A stretch of DNA of 43,162 nucleotides from G963664225 sp964538065 (GTDB lineage: Bacteria > Verrucomicrobiota > Verrucomicrobiia > Limisphaerales > UBA1319). Shown piece by piece: positions 16,643 to 25,009 of this stretch. The stretch spans positions 1 through 43,162 of the forward strand of contig CAZIDG010000031.1 of assembly GCA_964538065.1 (NCBI GenBank). The letters are read 5' to 3'. Numbering within the stretch: the stretch's first letter is position 1; each line of letters opens with the position of its first letter. A program made the position numbers and the translations under genes. A model generated the notes under the pieces. The model was given only the letters and a program-made list of their open reading frames with translations. It had not been told where the DNA came from and did no database searches.

Positions 16643-17748
16643 ATCATGTTCCATTCCTTGACCTGAAGGCACACCACGCGCCCATGAAAGCGGAAATCAT
16701 GGCCGCGATTTCCGAAGTCATTGACGCCAGCGCTTTTGCCGGCGGACCTTATGTAGCCCAATTTGAAGCCGACTTTGCCGCCTATTGCGGCACCCGTTTT
16801 GCACTCGGAGTAGGCAATGGAACCGATGCCCTGTGGATGGCACTCCTGGCCCTCGGAGTGCGTCCAGGTGACGAAGTCATCACCTCCCCTTCCACGTTTA
16901 TGGCCACCGCAGAAGCCATCAGTTATTGTGGCGCGCGTCCTGTGTTTGTGGACATTGATGAGAACACGTACACGCTGAATCCGGACCTTCTCGAAAAGGC
17001 CATCACTCCCAGGACCAAAGCCATCATCCCCGTCCAGCTGTTCGGTCAGATGGCAGACATGGGTCCGATCCTGCGGATCGCCGCTCAACACAATATTCCG
17101 GTCGTCGAAGACGCCTGCCAGGCCCATGGTGCGGAATATGAAGGCCGCAAGGCAGGGTCGGTTGGCGTCGTCGGCTGCTTCAGTTTCTATCCGGGCAAAA
17201 ACCTTGGAGCATTTGGAGAAGGCGGTGGCATCACCACCAACAGCGAAGATTTGAAGCAGAAGATGTCCGTGTTGCGCGATCATGGCCAGGCTCGCAAGTA
17301 TCATCACACCCAGGTTGGCTGGAACGCCCGCATGGACGGCATCCAAGGGGCTGTACTGAAAATCAAGTTGCGCCAACTGGATAAAGTAAACGCAGCCCGA
17401 CGGGAACATGCCCGGCAATATCAGGCTTTGCTCGCGGATCAAAAGCACATTGTAGTGCCCAAGGAAGCCCCCTACGGAAAACATGTCTATCACATTTATG
17501 CCGTGCGGGTTCCAAAGCGCGACCAAGTACTCGATGCGCTCGTCGCCCGAGACATCCATTGCGGTATTCATTATCCGATACCCGTCCATCTGCAGGAAGC
17601 CTATCGTTTTCTGGGGTATCAGCGGGGTGCGTTCCCTGTGGCAGAACGATGCGCGGATGAGTTTCTTTCGCTCCCCATGTTCCCGGAACTGACACCCGAA
17701 CAGGTGGAGCGTGTGGTGACCGAGCTTAAAGCAGTCGTTAACGGTTAA
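16639..17748 (+). CDS. DegT/DnrJ/EryC1 family sugar aminotransferase (WbpE-like)
   Basis: A PLP-dependent nucleotide-sugar aminotransferase of normal length (369 residues). It shows GNGTDALWMAL, PSTFMATAEAI, VEDACQAHGAEY, and the SFYPGKNLGAFGEGG block whose lysine binds PLP. The ATGA overlap with the acyltransferase gene supports coupled translation. It likely aminates a 3-keto UDP-sugar using glutamate. With its two upstream partners it would supply a 2,3-diacetamido sugar or uronic acid. Confidence 0.93.
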   Translation: MNHVPFLDLKAHHAPMKAEIMAAISEVIDASAFAGGPYVAQFEADFAAYCGTRFALGVGNGTDALWMALLALGVRPGDEVITSPSTFMATAEAISYCGARPVFVDIDENTYTLNPDLLEKAITPRTKAIIPVQLFGQMADMGPILRIAAQHNIPVVEDACQAHGAEYEGRKAGSVGVVGCFSFYPGKNLGAFGEGGGITTNSEDLKQKMSVLRDHGQARKYHHTQVGWNARMDGIQGAVLKIKLRQLDKVNAARREHARQYQALLADQKHIVVPKEAPYGKHVYHIYAVRVPKRDQVLDALVARDIHCGIHYPIPVHLQEAYRFLGYQRGAFPVAERCADEFLSLPMFPELTPEQVERVVTELKAVVNG

Positions 17749-17806
17749 GCGGCTGCATAAAACGGCGCGCAGACAATGCGGGCCTCCAATTTTTTGAACA
17801 CGCAGG

Positions 17807-17860
17807 GGTTCGCAAGGCATCCAAGAAATGTCTGCGAATTGACAGGGACGAAGTCTGTCC
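17807..17860. repeat. 54-bp repeat copy B
   Basis: Gap-free match to 13685-13738: two conserved blocks are separated by a divergent 15-bp stretch. It lies in the 140-bp gap between the aminotransferase and FemAB-like genes, ending 28 bp before the ATG. Confidence 0.7.
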
Positions 17861-17888
17861 GGAAACCGAGGTCTCTCCCGAAGACGAA

Positions 17889-19037
17889 ATGGCATTGTGT
17901 AAATCCATAGATGCGGGGAGTTTTGCCGGGGAAATGGGAGCGCACGTTTCCGCATCCGCGGCAGGAAGCCTCACACAAGGGAAGAAGGCCGAAGAGGCCT
18001 CCGCACTTTCCGTTGTCAATCCCTTGGAAAACAACAGTTGGGATACCGAAGTATCCCGTAGTGCTGAACATACCGTGTTTCACACCTCGGGGTGGGCACA
18101 TGTGCTTCAGGAAACTTATCAGCATCACCCCCTCTATTTACAGTGGTCGGGTTCAACGCCAGCCTCTGTCGGATTCCTGCCCTTGATGGAACTCAATACT
18201 TTCCTGAAGGGCAGACGTGCCATCGCCCTGCCCTTCACCGATGCCTGCCCGCCACTGACAACATCGTCGGAAGCAGCGGCAGCATTGTTCAATGCAGCCC
18301 AGGTCTTGGGAAGGAAGCGTGGCTGGAAATTGCTCGAAATCCGCGGTTCCATCGCCTCATTACCCAACGTCCCCCCCTCCACCACCTTTTATAATCACAC
18401 TCTTGACCTGACAATCGGTGAAAAGGCCTTATTTGAGAATTTCGATCCGAGTGTCCGCCGTGCCATTCGCAAGGCTGAAAAAGAAGGTTTGCGCATAAGC
18501 ATCGATACCTCACGCGATGCCATGCGCCAGTATTTTGATCTTCATGTGCTGACCCGCCACAAGCATGGGATTCCTCCGCAGCCTGTGGAATTTTTCGATA
18601 ACATCCAGAAGCATCTTCTCTCAGCGAAGCAAGGTTTTGTTATCACGGCCTATTGTGGTGCTTTGCCTGCAGCCTCGGCAGTATTTTTGACCGGCTCCAG
18701 GAAAGCAGTTTATAAATTTGGCGCCTCCAATGAAATGTTGCTCCCCCTCCGTGCCAACAACCTTGTCATGTGGGAGGCCATCCGCCATCTGGCCAGTGAG
18801 GGATGCCGTTCGCTCGATTTTGGCCGGACTTCCCTGGGCCATGATGGCCTGCGCCGATTTAAACTCGGTTGGGGCACGCAGGAGCGGAACCTTAGTTATT
18901 ATTGTTTCGATTTTGTTACTGGATCTTTCATTGCCCAGCCTGACCGTGCCTCCGGTTGGTACAATCATGTATTTCGTGCCATGCCCATGCCATTACTAAA
19001 ATGGTTGGGCCGTTTTCTTTACCCTCATCTCGGTTAA
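17889..19037 (+). CDS. FemAB/GNAT-like protein associated with exosortase-type EPS loci
   Basis: A protein with two GNAT-like halves, related to FemAB peptidyltransferases. Evidence is the pattern HTSGWAHVLQETYQHHPLYL (positions about 65-84), FDPSVRRAIRKAEKEGL, FDLHVLTRHKHGIPPQP, and the C-terminal RSLDFGRTS and GLRRFKLGWGTQ. Homologues with this pattern recur in exosortase (PEP-CTERM type) polysaccharide loci, which fits the exosortase at 40696. It probably transfers an aminoacyl or acyl group to a sugar or precursor; the substrate is unknown. The first ~50 residues are low in conserved features, so a later start is possible. Confidence 0.82.
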   Translation: MALCKSIDAGSFAGEMGAHVSASAAGSLTQGKKAEEASALSVVNPLENNSWDTEVSRSAEHTVFHTSGWAHVLQETYQHHPLYLQWSGSTPASVGFLPLMELNTFLKGRRAIALPFTDACPPLTTSSEAAAALFNAAQVLGRKRGWKLLEIRGSIASLPNVPPSTTFYNHTLDLTIGEKALFENFDPSVRRAIRKAEKEGLRISIDTSRDAMRQYFDLHVLTRHKHGIPPQPVEFFDNIQKHLLSAKQGFVITAYCGALPAASAVFLTGSRKAVYKFGASNEMLLPLRANNLVMWEAIRHLASEGCRSLDFGRTSLGHDGLRRFKLGWGTQERNLSYYCFDFVTGSFIAQPDRASGWYNHVFRAMPMPLLKWLGRFLYPHLG

Positions 19038-19042
19038 TATTT

Positions 19043-21229
19043 ATGCCTCCACGCGAAATGCCGGCTTCCGGTCCGAGTCTCTCGACCGCTGATATTTACT
19101 ATATCCTTTTCCGCCACAAGTGGAAGATCGCCGTCCTATCGTCACTCGGCATCCTGGCAGCAGCGGGCATCTATTTTCTCACGCCCGCCAAATACCAGGC
19201 CGAATCCAAATTGCTTATCCGATACATCGTTGAAAATAAAACGGAGAACCCTGCGGGCCCCGATCAAAGCATCAAATCTCCTGATTCCCGGGGGGAAAAC
19301 ATCATCAATTCGGAACTCGAAATCCTCACCAGCGGAGATCTGGCCACTGAGGTAGCCAGACTTGTGGGACCCGAGAAAATCCTCGCCAAGGCCGGGGGAG
19401 GCACCAACCTGGCTGCAGCAGCAATTGTGGTAAGAAGCGGCATTACTCCTGATGTACCCAAACGGAGCGATGTCATTCGACTTCTATATGCACATCCTGA
19501 TCCCGAGGTTGCCCAACTGGTTTTGCGCCAACTGGTGGATAGTTATTTAAAGAAGCATCTTGAAATTCATCGCTCCGTTGGTCTCATGGATGAAATGTTC
19601 TCCACGCAGGCCGATCAGATGCGCTCCCGTCTGGCAACAACAGACGAGGAACTGCGTAAGATCAAAGCTCGCGTGGGTGTGGTGAATCTCGAGGATTCCA
19701 AAAAGGCTTACTCAGAACAGTTGACGAAGGTTCGCCAGGATATTTACACGGCTGAAGCCGAACTCGCTGAACGCAAAGAACTTCTCAAAGAAGTGGAGGC
19801 CATCACCCAAGGTGGCGGAACCAATGCCACGACCACTGTCACAAACATCTCCCTGGATGTCATCAACCAGTATAAAAGCCTTTGTGCACAGATCGAGTCC
19901 TTACGAAAACGGGAGATGGATCTCCGTACCCAATATACGGATGAGAACCCCATCGTTAAATCCGTGCGTGAGCAGATCGCCTTGGCCGACAAACAAAAGG
20001 CCAAGATGGAGGCTGATGCCCCAAATCTCGTCAAATCCAGCATCGCCTCGCCCGACAAAAACCAGCAACCCTTCGATCCCCTGGTGGAATCAAGCCGCAT
20101 CGCCTCCCTTGAAACCAAAATCAAGGTCCTCACCGGCCAGTTGGAAAAAATCCGTCTGGACGCCGCCCAACTCGACGAAGCCGAGTCGTCCATTCGTACT
20201 CTCCAGCGTCGCCGTGAGTTTGAGGAGACCAATTTCCAATATTTCACAGCCAGCCTCGAACGTGCCCGTCTGGCTGAAACCATGGGCCCCGGCAAGGTTT
20301 CCAATATCAGCATCGTTCAGGCCGCTACCCCTGCTGGGCGCGACATGAAGAAACTCTTGAAAATGATCGCCATGGCGCTTGCGGGTGGCATCGGGGGCGG
20401 TATTGGTCTCGCTTTTCTCATCGAGATGGTGCTTGATCCATCGATCAAACGTCCCAGCGATATTGAAAACAAACTCAAACTCTCCGTTTTCCTGACACTG
20501 CCTGACACGTCCACGAACGGTTACTCCCATCCGAACGGGGCCAACGGTAAATCGTCTTCCAAGGAGCTCACAACAACCTCCACCGCCCCGTGGGATGCCG
20601 AGCATCCGCTGCATGACTACTTCGAATCCATGCGCGATCGCATCACCATGCATTTTCAAAATGTCCATCATAAGCCGAAAATGCTGGCGGTTACGAGTTG
20701 CGGAAAAGGGGCCGGCGTTTCCACCCTGGCCGCGGGGCTTGCCGCAGGATTATCCGAAGTGGGCGATGGTAACGTGCTGCTGGTTGACATGAATGTCCCC
20801 CAAGGCGTTGCCCAAGCCTTTTACCAAGGCAAGCCTGCATGTGACCTTGCCGAGAGCATGGAAGATGACAAACGTCAGGCCAGCCAGGTCAATAAGAACC
20901 TCTTTCTCGCCACGGCTAGTGAGCTCAACGAGGTCACGGGCGAATTGGGCCGGATCATGCCCAAGCGTTTTGCGGGTCTCGTCCCCAAGCTCAAGGCCAG
21001 CGACTACGATTATATCGTATTCGACATGCCGGCCCTGAGTCAGACGAGCATCACGTCCAAACTCGCGCCACTGATGGACTTGAACATGCTCGTCATCGAA
21101 TCGGAGAAAACTCAGACAGATGTCGTCAAACAAGCCGCCAAAATGCTTTCCGAAGTGCGCGCCCCCGTCACCACCGTCCTCAACAAGAAACGCTCCTACG
21201 TCCCCACTCAATTGCATCAGGAGTTGTAA
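19043..21229 (+). CDS. Wzc-like chain-length regulator with altered P-loop
   Basis: An inner-membrane polysaccharide co-polymerase. It has an N-terminal Wzz helix (about 32-50), a long periplasmic coiled-coil region (about 180-430), a second membrane segment (LLKMIAMALAGGIGGGIGLAF), and a C-terminal BY-kinase-like domain. ATG 19043 begins the expected MPPREM sequence, 6 bp after the previous stop. In the P-loop TSCGKGAGVST (551-561) the position normally held by the phosphate-binding lysine of GxGK[ST] is V559. Walker A' (LLVDMN) and Walker B (YIVFDMP) remain. The tail has one Tyr (KKRSYVP) and no tyrosine cluster. Kinase activity is therefore doubtful. Confidence 0.9.
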   Translation: MPPREMPASGPSLSTADIYYILFRHKWKIAVLSSLGILAAAGIYFLTPAKYQAESKLLIRYIVENKTENPAGPDQSIKSPDSRGENIINSELEILTSGDLATEVARLVGPEKILAKAGGGTNLAAAAIVVRSGITPDVPKRSDVIRLLYAHPDPEVAQLVLRQLVDSYLKKHLEIHRSVGLMDEMFSTQADQMRSRLATTDEELRKIKARVGVVNLEDSKKAYSEQLTKVRQDIYTAEAELAERKELLKEVEAITQGGGTNATTTVTNISLDVINQYKSLCAQIESLRKREMDLRTQYTDENPIVKSVREQIALADKQKAKMEADAPNLVKSSIASPDKNQQPFDPLVESSRIASLETKIKVLTGQLEKIRLDAAQLDEAESSIRTLQRRREFEETNFQYFTASLERARLAETMGPGKVSNISIVQAATPAGRDMKKLLKMIAMALAGGIGGGIGLAFLIEMVLDPSIKRPSDIENKLKLSVFLTLPDTSTNGYSHPNGANGKSSSKELTTTSTAPWDAEHPLHDYFESMRDRITMHFQNVHHKPKMLAVTSCGKGAGVSTLAAGLAAGLSEVGDGNVLLVDMNVPQGVAQAFYQGKPACDLAESMEDDKRQASQVNKNLFLATASELNEVTGELGRIMPKRFAGLVPKLKASDYDYIVFDMPALSQTSITSKLAPLMDLNMLVIESEKTQTDVVKQAAKMLSEVRAPVTTVLNKKRSYVPTQLHQEL

Positions 21230-21296
21230 GGCACAGTCGGCTATTAACAGCCAAGTAACAAAACATCAGGAAGATTGTGTTTATTGAGCAACAACG

Positions 21297-21320
21297 GAGC
21301 CAGGCAACCACGAACAATTA
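21297..21320 (+). repeat. Possible degenerate class A heptamer run
   Basis: GAGCCAG is followed by two degenerate seven-base steps. The 9-mer GAGCCAGGC also occurs at 24925-24933 and 40296-40304, all between genes. The remaining 132 bp between the Wzc-like gene and the next gene show nothing else clear. Confidence 0.35.
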
Positions 21321-21361
21321 CATTGTTTTGAACGTGATTCCCTGGTTACGCGGTTGTTAAT

Positions 21362-23608
21362 ATGCCCCTCACCCTCCCAACGCGCATTTATTACCATCTG
21401 AAGCCTTGTCTTCCGGAGGGGTTGCGACTTTACCTTCGAAGACAATGGGCCCGCCGCATCATGGCACGGATTCCACGTCATTGGCCCATCAACGAATCCG
21501 CCGCCAAACCGCCATCGAACTGGAACGGTTGGCCCAATGGAAAGAAGTTCGCTTTGATTCTGACCCATGATGTCGAAGGGCAGATCGGCCTTGATCAATG
21601 CCATGCCCTCATGAGTCTGGAAATGAAACTCGGTTTTCGCTCGAGTTTCAATTTTGTACCCGAAGGCGAATACACCTTGTCCGATGCTCTGCGCGAAAAA
21701 CTGACCGCCAATGGCTTCGAAGTTGGCGTTCATGACCTTTACCACAACGGCAAGCTCTATCACTCTCGCGCTCGATTTCATGAGGCCGCCCAGCGTATCA
21801 ATGACTATCTGAATGCTTGGGGAGCCACCGGCTTTCGTTCGGGCTTCATGCACCATAATCTTGATTGGTTGCACGATCTTGACATCGCCTACGATTGTTC
21901 CACGTTCGACACTGACCCCTTTGAACCCCAACCCGATGGGGTCAATACCATCTTCCCCTTCTGGGTTCCTGCCCCTGGTAGCACGAAGAATCAGGAGCCA
22001 GAGACCAGGAACGGCGAATCTTACCCCGGTTCGATGCGAGGTGGCTACTGGGAACTCCCCTACACACTACCCCAGGACTACAACACCTTCATCGTCATGG
22101 GGCATGCGAATATCGACTTGTGGAAACAGAAACTCGATTGGATCGCAACCCATGGCGGAATGGTCCTCCTCGACACACATCCCGACTACATGGATTTCGC
22201 CAATGAAAATCCATCAAGCGAACAGTACCCCGTCCGCTTCTATCGTGAACTTCTGGAATACGTCCGGGAAAAATACACGGGCCAATACTGGCATGGGACA
22301 CCGCGCGAACTCTTCAACCAATTGGGAATATGTAGTCAAAAAGTGGCCATTAACAGCCAAAATCAAGAAGCAGGCATGCTGGATAACATTGCCCCCGCGA
22401 CAAAGAACCCGGTACCAAGCTCACCTGCCCGCCGCCCCTTGCGTGTCTGCATGGTCACGCATTCCATTTATGAGACAGATAACCGGGTGATGCGTTATGC
22501 GGAGACTCTCGCCAAACGTGGCGATGTTGTTGATATTTTCTGTCTCAAGCAACGACAGACCGATGATAACGAAACCATTATCAATGGTGTTACCATCCAT
22601 CGCATCCAAATACGTGCGGGACGCTCCGAACGACGCAGTCTGGATTACCTCCTGCCCATTTTGAAGTTTTGTGCCCGCACTTCCGTTCGTGTCCTCACAA
22701 ACCACCTGCGATGCAAATACGATCTCTTTCACATCCACAACGTCCCTGATTTTGTGGTGTTCACTGCACTGGTGCCCCGTTGCCTGGGTGCCCGCGTCAT
22801 CCTCGATATCCATGATATCGTCCCTGAGTTTTACGCGAGCAAGTTCAAGACCCATGATCGTGCCTGGGTATTACGCAGCCTCTTTTGGATGGAAAAAGCG
22901 TCTTCCCGTGTAGCCCATCGAGTCATAATTTCGAATCATCTTTGGCTGGAGAAATATCAGCGCCGAACCCACAGCAATGGCAAATGCTCTGTCTTCATTA
23001 ATAACGTGGATGCAGATGTTTTTTGTCCTACGAACCGCACTCGCACCGACGACCGGTTTATCGTCTTATTCCCTGGGGGATTCCAGTGGCACCAGGGGCT
23101 CGATATCGCCATCCGCGCGTTTTCCATCATTGTGAAAGCCATTCCTCGCGCTGAGCTTCATTTGTACGGCGATGGCAATATGAAGGCGGAGTGGATTAAT
23201 CTCACCACGCAACTTGGATTGAACAACACGGTGAAATTCTTTGACGGCGTGCCCATCAAACAGATTGCCGCCATCATGGCAAATGCCGACCTCGGGGTGG
23301 TGCCTAAGCGCTCGGATTCGTTTGGTAACGAGGCCTATAGCACAAAAATCATGGAATTCATGTCGGTCGGCATCCCGGTTGTGATTTCGCGTACCAAAAT
23401 CGACCAATACTATTTTAACGACCAATGCGTCTGTTTTTTTGAATCGGGCAACGACGTGGAACTTGCACAGAAGATCATCGAACTCGCGCACGATCCTGCT
23501 CGGCGTGCAGCACAGGCCGAGCGCGCCCTGGCCTATGCCCGACAAAACAACTGGGAAACCCGTAAAAACGACTACCTGGGCCTCGTTGATTCACTCTGTA
23601 ACGGGTAA
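21362..23608 (+). CDS. Fusion of NodB-fold deacetylase-like domain and GT4 glycosyltransferase
   Basis: One uninterrupted 748-residue frame. Residues about 60-320 form a polysaccharide-deacetylase-like domain with ILTHDVEG (D70) and H124-x3-H128, a plausible metal triad. A linker (about 320-355) leads to a GT-B glycosyltransferase of family 4, with VCMVTHSIYETDNRVMRYAE at its start (about 20 residues), DLFHIHNVPDF, VILDIHDIVPEF, FPGGFQWHQGLD, and a C-terminal YSTKIMEFMSVGIPVV. Fusion would couple adding a sugar to deacetylating a precursor, but two compartments are normally involved, so the N-terminal domain may act on a cytoplasmic substrate. A heptamer array encodes residues about 206-218. 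Confidence 0.88.
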   Translation: MPLTLPTRIYYHLKPCLPEGLRLYLRRQWARRIMARIPRHWPINESAAKPPSNWNGWPNGKKFALILTHDVEGQIGLDQCHALMSLEMKLGFRSSFNFVPEGEYTLSDALREKLTANGFEVGVHDLYHNGKLYHSRARFHEAAQRINDYLNAWGATGFRSGFMHHNLDWLHDLDIAYDCSTFDTDPFEPQPDGVNTIFPFWVPAPGSTKNQEPETRNGESYPGSMRGGYWELPYTLPQDYNTFIVMGHANIDLWKQKLDWIATHGGMVLLDTHPDYMDFANENPSSEQYPVRFYRELLEYVREKYTGQYWHGTPRELFNQLGICSQKVAINSQNQEAGMLDNIAPATKNPVPSSPARRPLRVCMVTHSIYETDNRVMRYAETLAKRGDVVDIFCLKQRQTDDNETIINGVTIHRIQIRAGRSERRSLDYLLPILKFCARTSVRVLTNHLRCKYDLFHIHNVPDFVVFTALVPRCLGARVILDIHDIVPEFYASKFKTHDRAWVLRSLFWMEKASSRVAHRVIISNHLWLEKYQRRTHSNGKCSVFINNVDADVFCPTNRTRTDDRFIVLFPGGFQWHQGLDIAIRAFSIIVKAIPRAELHLYGDGNMKAEWINLTTQLGLNNTVKFFDGVPIKQIAAIMANADLGVVPKRSDSFGNEAYSTKIMEFMSVGIPVVISRTKIDQYYFNDQCVCFFESGNDVELAQKIIELAHDPARRAAQAERALAYARQNNWETRKNDYLGLVDSLCNG
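21979..22013 (+). repeat. Class A heptamer array inside the deacetylase-GT4 gene
   Basis: Five degenerate 7-bp units fitting ARGAACC, in frame with the gene and encoding the low-complexity linker STKNQEPETRNGE. Period 7 against period 3 gives a 7-residue protein repeat every 21 bp. Confidence 0.7.
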
Positions 23609-23682
23609 GGTATTTATATGAACGTTGCGCCTCATTATCCTGGTTTTCTGTTTGCTCACCGCCCTTGCCACATTTTGTCCTA

Positions 23683-24867
23683 ATGCGCCTTGACCGTTTC
23701 ATCACGCTCCACCTGGTCCAACCTTGGCGCAACATATGGTTATCCTTTGATCACGACTCTAAAATTTCCGAATCAGTAACTCCAAACCAAGAACCTGGCA
23801 CCAAGAACAAGGAACTCTGGTCGCCGATCCCGATTTTGATGTTTCACAGCATCTCCAGCGACCCCGAGCCTGGCGTTTCCCCTTACTACCGTGTTTGCAC
23901 CAGTCCGGCCACCTTCGCCCGCCAGATGCAACTCCTGGCCGATCTTGGTTACCATGGTGTTTCCCTGGAAGTAGCCTGTCGGGAGTTGGGAATCAGAAGT
24001 CACACCCAAGCGGCATCATTACATTTGGGCAAGGAACAAAGCACCGCGCCCCAACAACCACATAGATTTGGCTTCCAACTCCCTTCCCTTGAAACCGAGT
24101 CACACGACTCGAAACTGGCCGTCCTCACTTTTGACGATGGATATCGTGACTTTTACACCAACGCCTGGCCGATCCTCGAAAAGCACCAATTTACGGCCAC
24201 CTCGTATCTGCCGACGGCCTATATTGGTGATAGCCCACGTCAATTCAAGGGACGCGATTGTCTGACCTGGGTGGACATTGAAGAACTTCACCAGGCTGGC
24301 ATCGAATTCGGCTCCCATACCGTCAATCACCCCAAATTGGTGGAACTACCACACGCACAAGTTGCGACCGAGTTGCGCGACTCCAAGACCGCCATCGAAG
24401 ACCATTTGGGACATCCTGTGGACGCCTTTTGTTACCCTTACGCCTTTCCCTCTCAGAATCTAGCCTTTGTACATCGATTAACCGACGCACTTGTCACCTG
24501 CGGCTACACCACCTGCGCCACCACCCAAATCGGCCGCCTCCGCGTCACCGCGCCTCAGCGGGAGAATTTTTGCCGCCCTTTGAACGAAGCGAAATCCCGA
24601 CTGGTCGGAACCAACTCCGAACCAAGAACCAGGAACCAGAAACCAGATACTGCCATTGATTCGACGCTGCATCGGGATCATTCTTCCCGAACTCCCAACT
24701 CCCAATTCTCGGCTCCCGACAGCCCGTTCGGAACGCCTATTTTGCTCCCCCGCCTCCCCGCCAATGACTGCGACGATAACGCCCTCCTGGCTGCCAAACT
24801 TGCCGGCGCCTATAATTGGGTGGAGCGCCCACAACGTTTTATAAAACACCTTAAGTCCATGGTCTGA
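23683..24867 (+). CDS. Polysaccharide deacetylase (NodB domain) with repeat-derived insertions
   Basis: A NodB-type metal-dependent de-N-acetylase. The catalytic/metal residues are in T149-F-D151-D152-G-Y and H212-T-V-N-H216. Other blocks are PILMFHSIS near the N-terminus and VDAFCYPYAFP after the His motif. ATG 23683 is preferred over TTG 23665. Compared with ordinary family members, the protein carries low-complexity insertions at about 34-45 (NQEPGTKNKEL), 99-137, and 310-350 (SEPRTRNQKPD and SRTPNSQFSAPDSP). Each coincides with heptamer arrays in the DNA. The core motifs are intact, so activity is likely. No signal peptide is evident. Confidence 0.88.
   Translation: MRLDRFITLHLVQPWRNIWLSFDHDSKISESVTPNQEPGTKNKELWSPIPILMFHSISSDPEPGVSPYYRVCTSPATFARQMQLLADLGYHGVSLEVACRELGIRSHTQAASLHLGKEQSTAPQQPHRFGFQLPSLETESHDSKLAVLTFDDGYRDFYTNAWPILEKHQFTATSYLPTAYIGDSPRQFKGRDCLTWVDIEELHQAGIEFGSHTVNHPKLVELPHAQVATELRDSKTAIEDHLGHPVDAFCYPYAFPSQNLAFVHRLTDALVTCGYTTCATTQIGRLRVTAPQRENFCRPLNEAKSRLVGTNSEPRTRNQKPDTAIDSTLHRDHSSRTPNSQFSAPDSPFGTPILLPRLPANDCDDNALLAAKLAGAYNWVERPQRFIKHLKSMV
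23782..23816 (+). repeat. Class A heptamer array
   Basis: Five consecutive 7-bp units fitting ARGAACC with substitutions, in frame near the start of the deacetylase gene, encoding NQEPGTKNKEL. Confidence 0.75.
23979..24092. repeat. 114-bp insertion bounded by inverted class B heptamers
   Basis: The left edge has three units of the purine-strand form (TCGGGAG, TTGGGAA, TCAGAAG; 23979-23999). The right edge has two to three units of the pyrimidine form (CTTCCAA, CTCCCTT; 24072-24092). The interval is 114 bp (38 codons, no frame change). It encodes a stretch just before TFDDGY that ordinary deacetylases lack or have much shorter. It may be a small mobile cassette or an expanded loop. Confidence 0.5.
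24610..24651 (+). repeat. Class A heptamer array
   Basis: Six units close to ARGAACC (for example AAGAACC, AGGAACC, AGAAACC), in frame near the 3' end of the deacetylase gene. A class B array follows 34 bp later. Confidence 0.85.
24686..24720 (+). repeat. Class B heptamer array
   Basis: Five units fitting TCCCAAC with substitutions, in frame, encoding RTPNSQFSAPD in the deacetylase. It forms an A-then-B pair with the preceding array, as at 39.2 kb and 41.7 kb. Confidence 0.8.
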
Positions 24868-24924
24868 TTCAGCACTTGCCTAGACTCCGTTTTTTGTTCT
24901 TAAACATAGTTAACGATCTCCTAC

Positions 24925-24952
24925 GAGCCAGGCACGAGGAACAAAGAACAGT
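24925..24952 (+). repeat. Degenerate class A heptamer array
   Basis: Four 7-bp units (GAGCCAG, GCACGAG, GAACAAA, GAACAGT) in the 142-bp gap between the deacetylase and the next glycosyltransferase. Confidence 0.6.
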
Positions 24953-25009
24953 GCACAGATTCACATTGGATTTTTTGATATTCACCATTCTATTCTTCAA
25001 ACAAACAAT

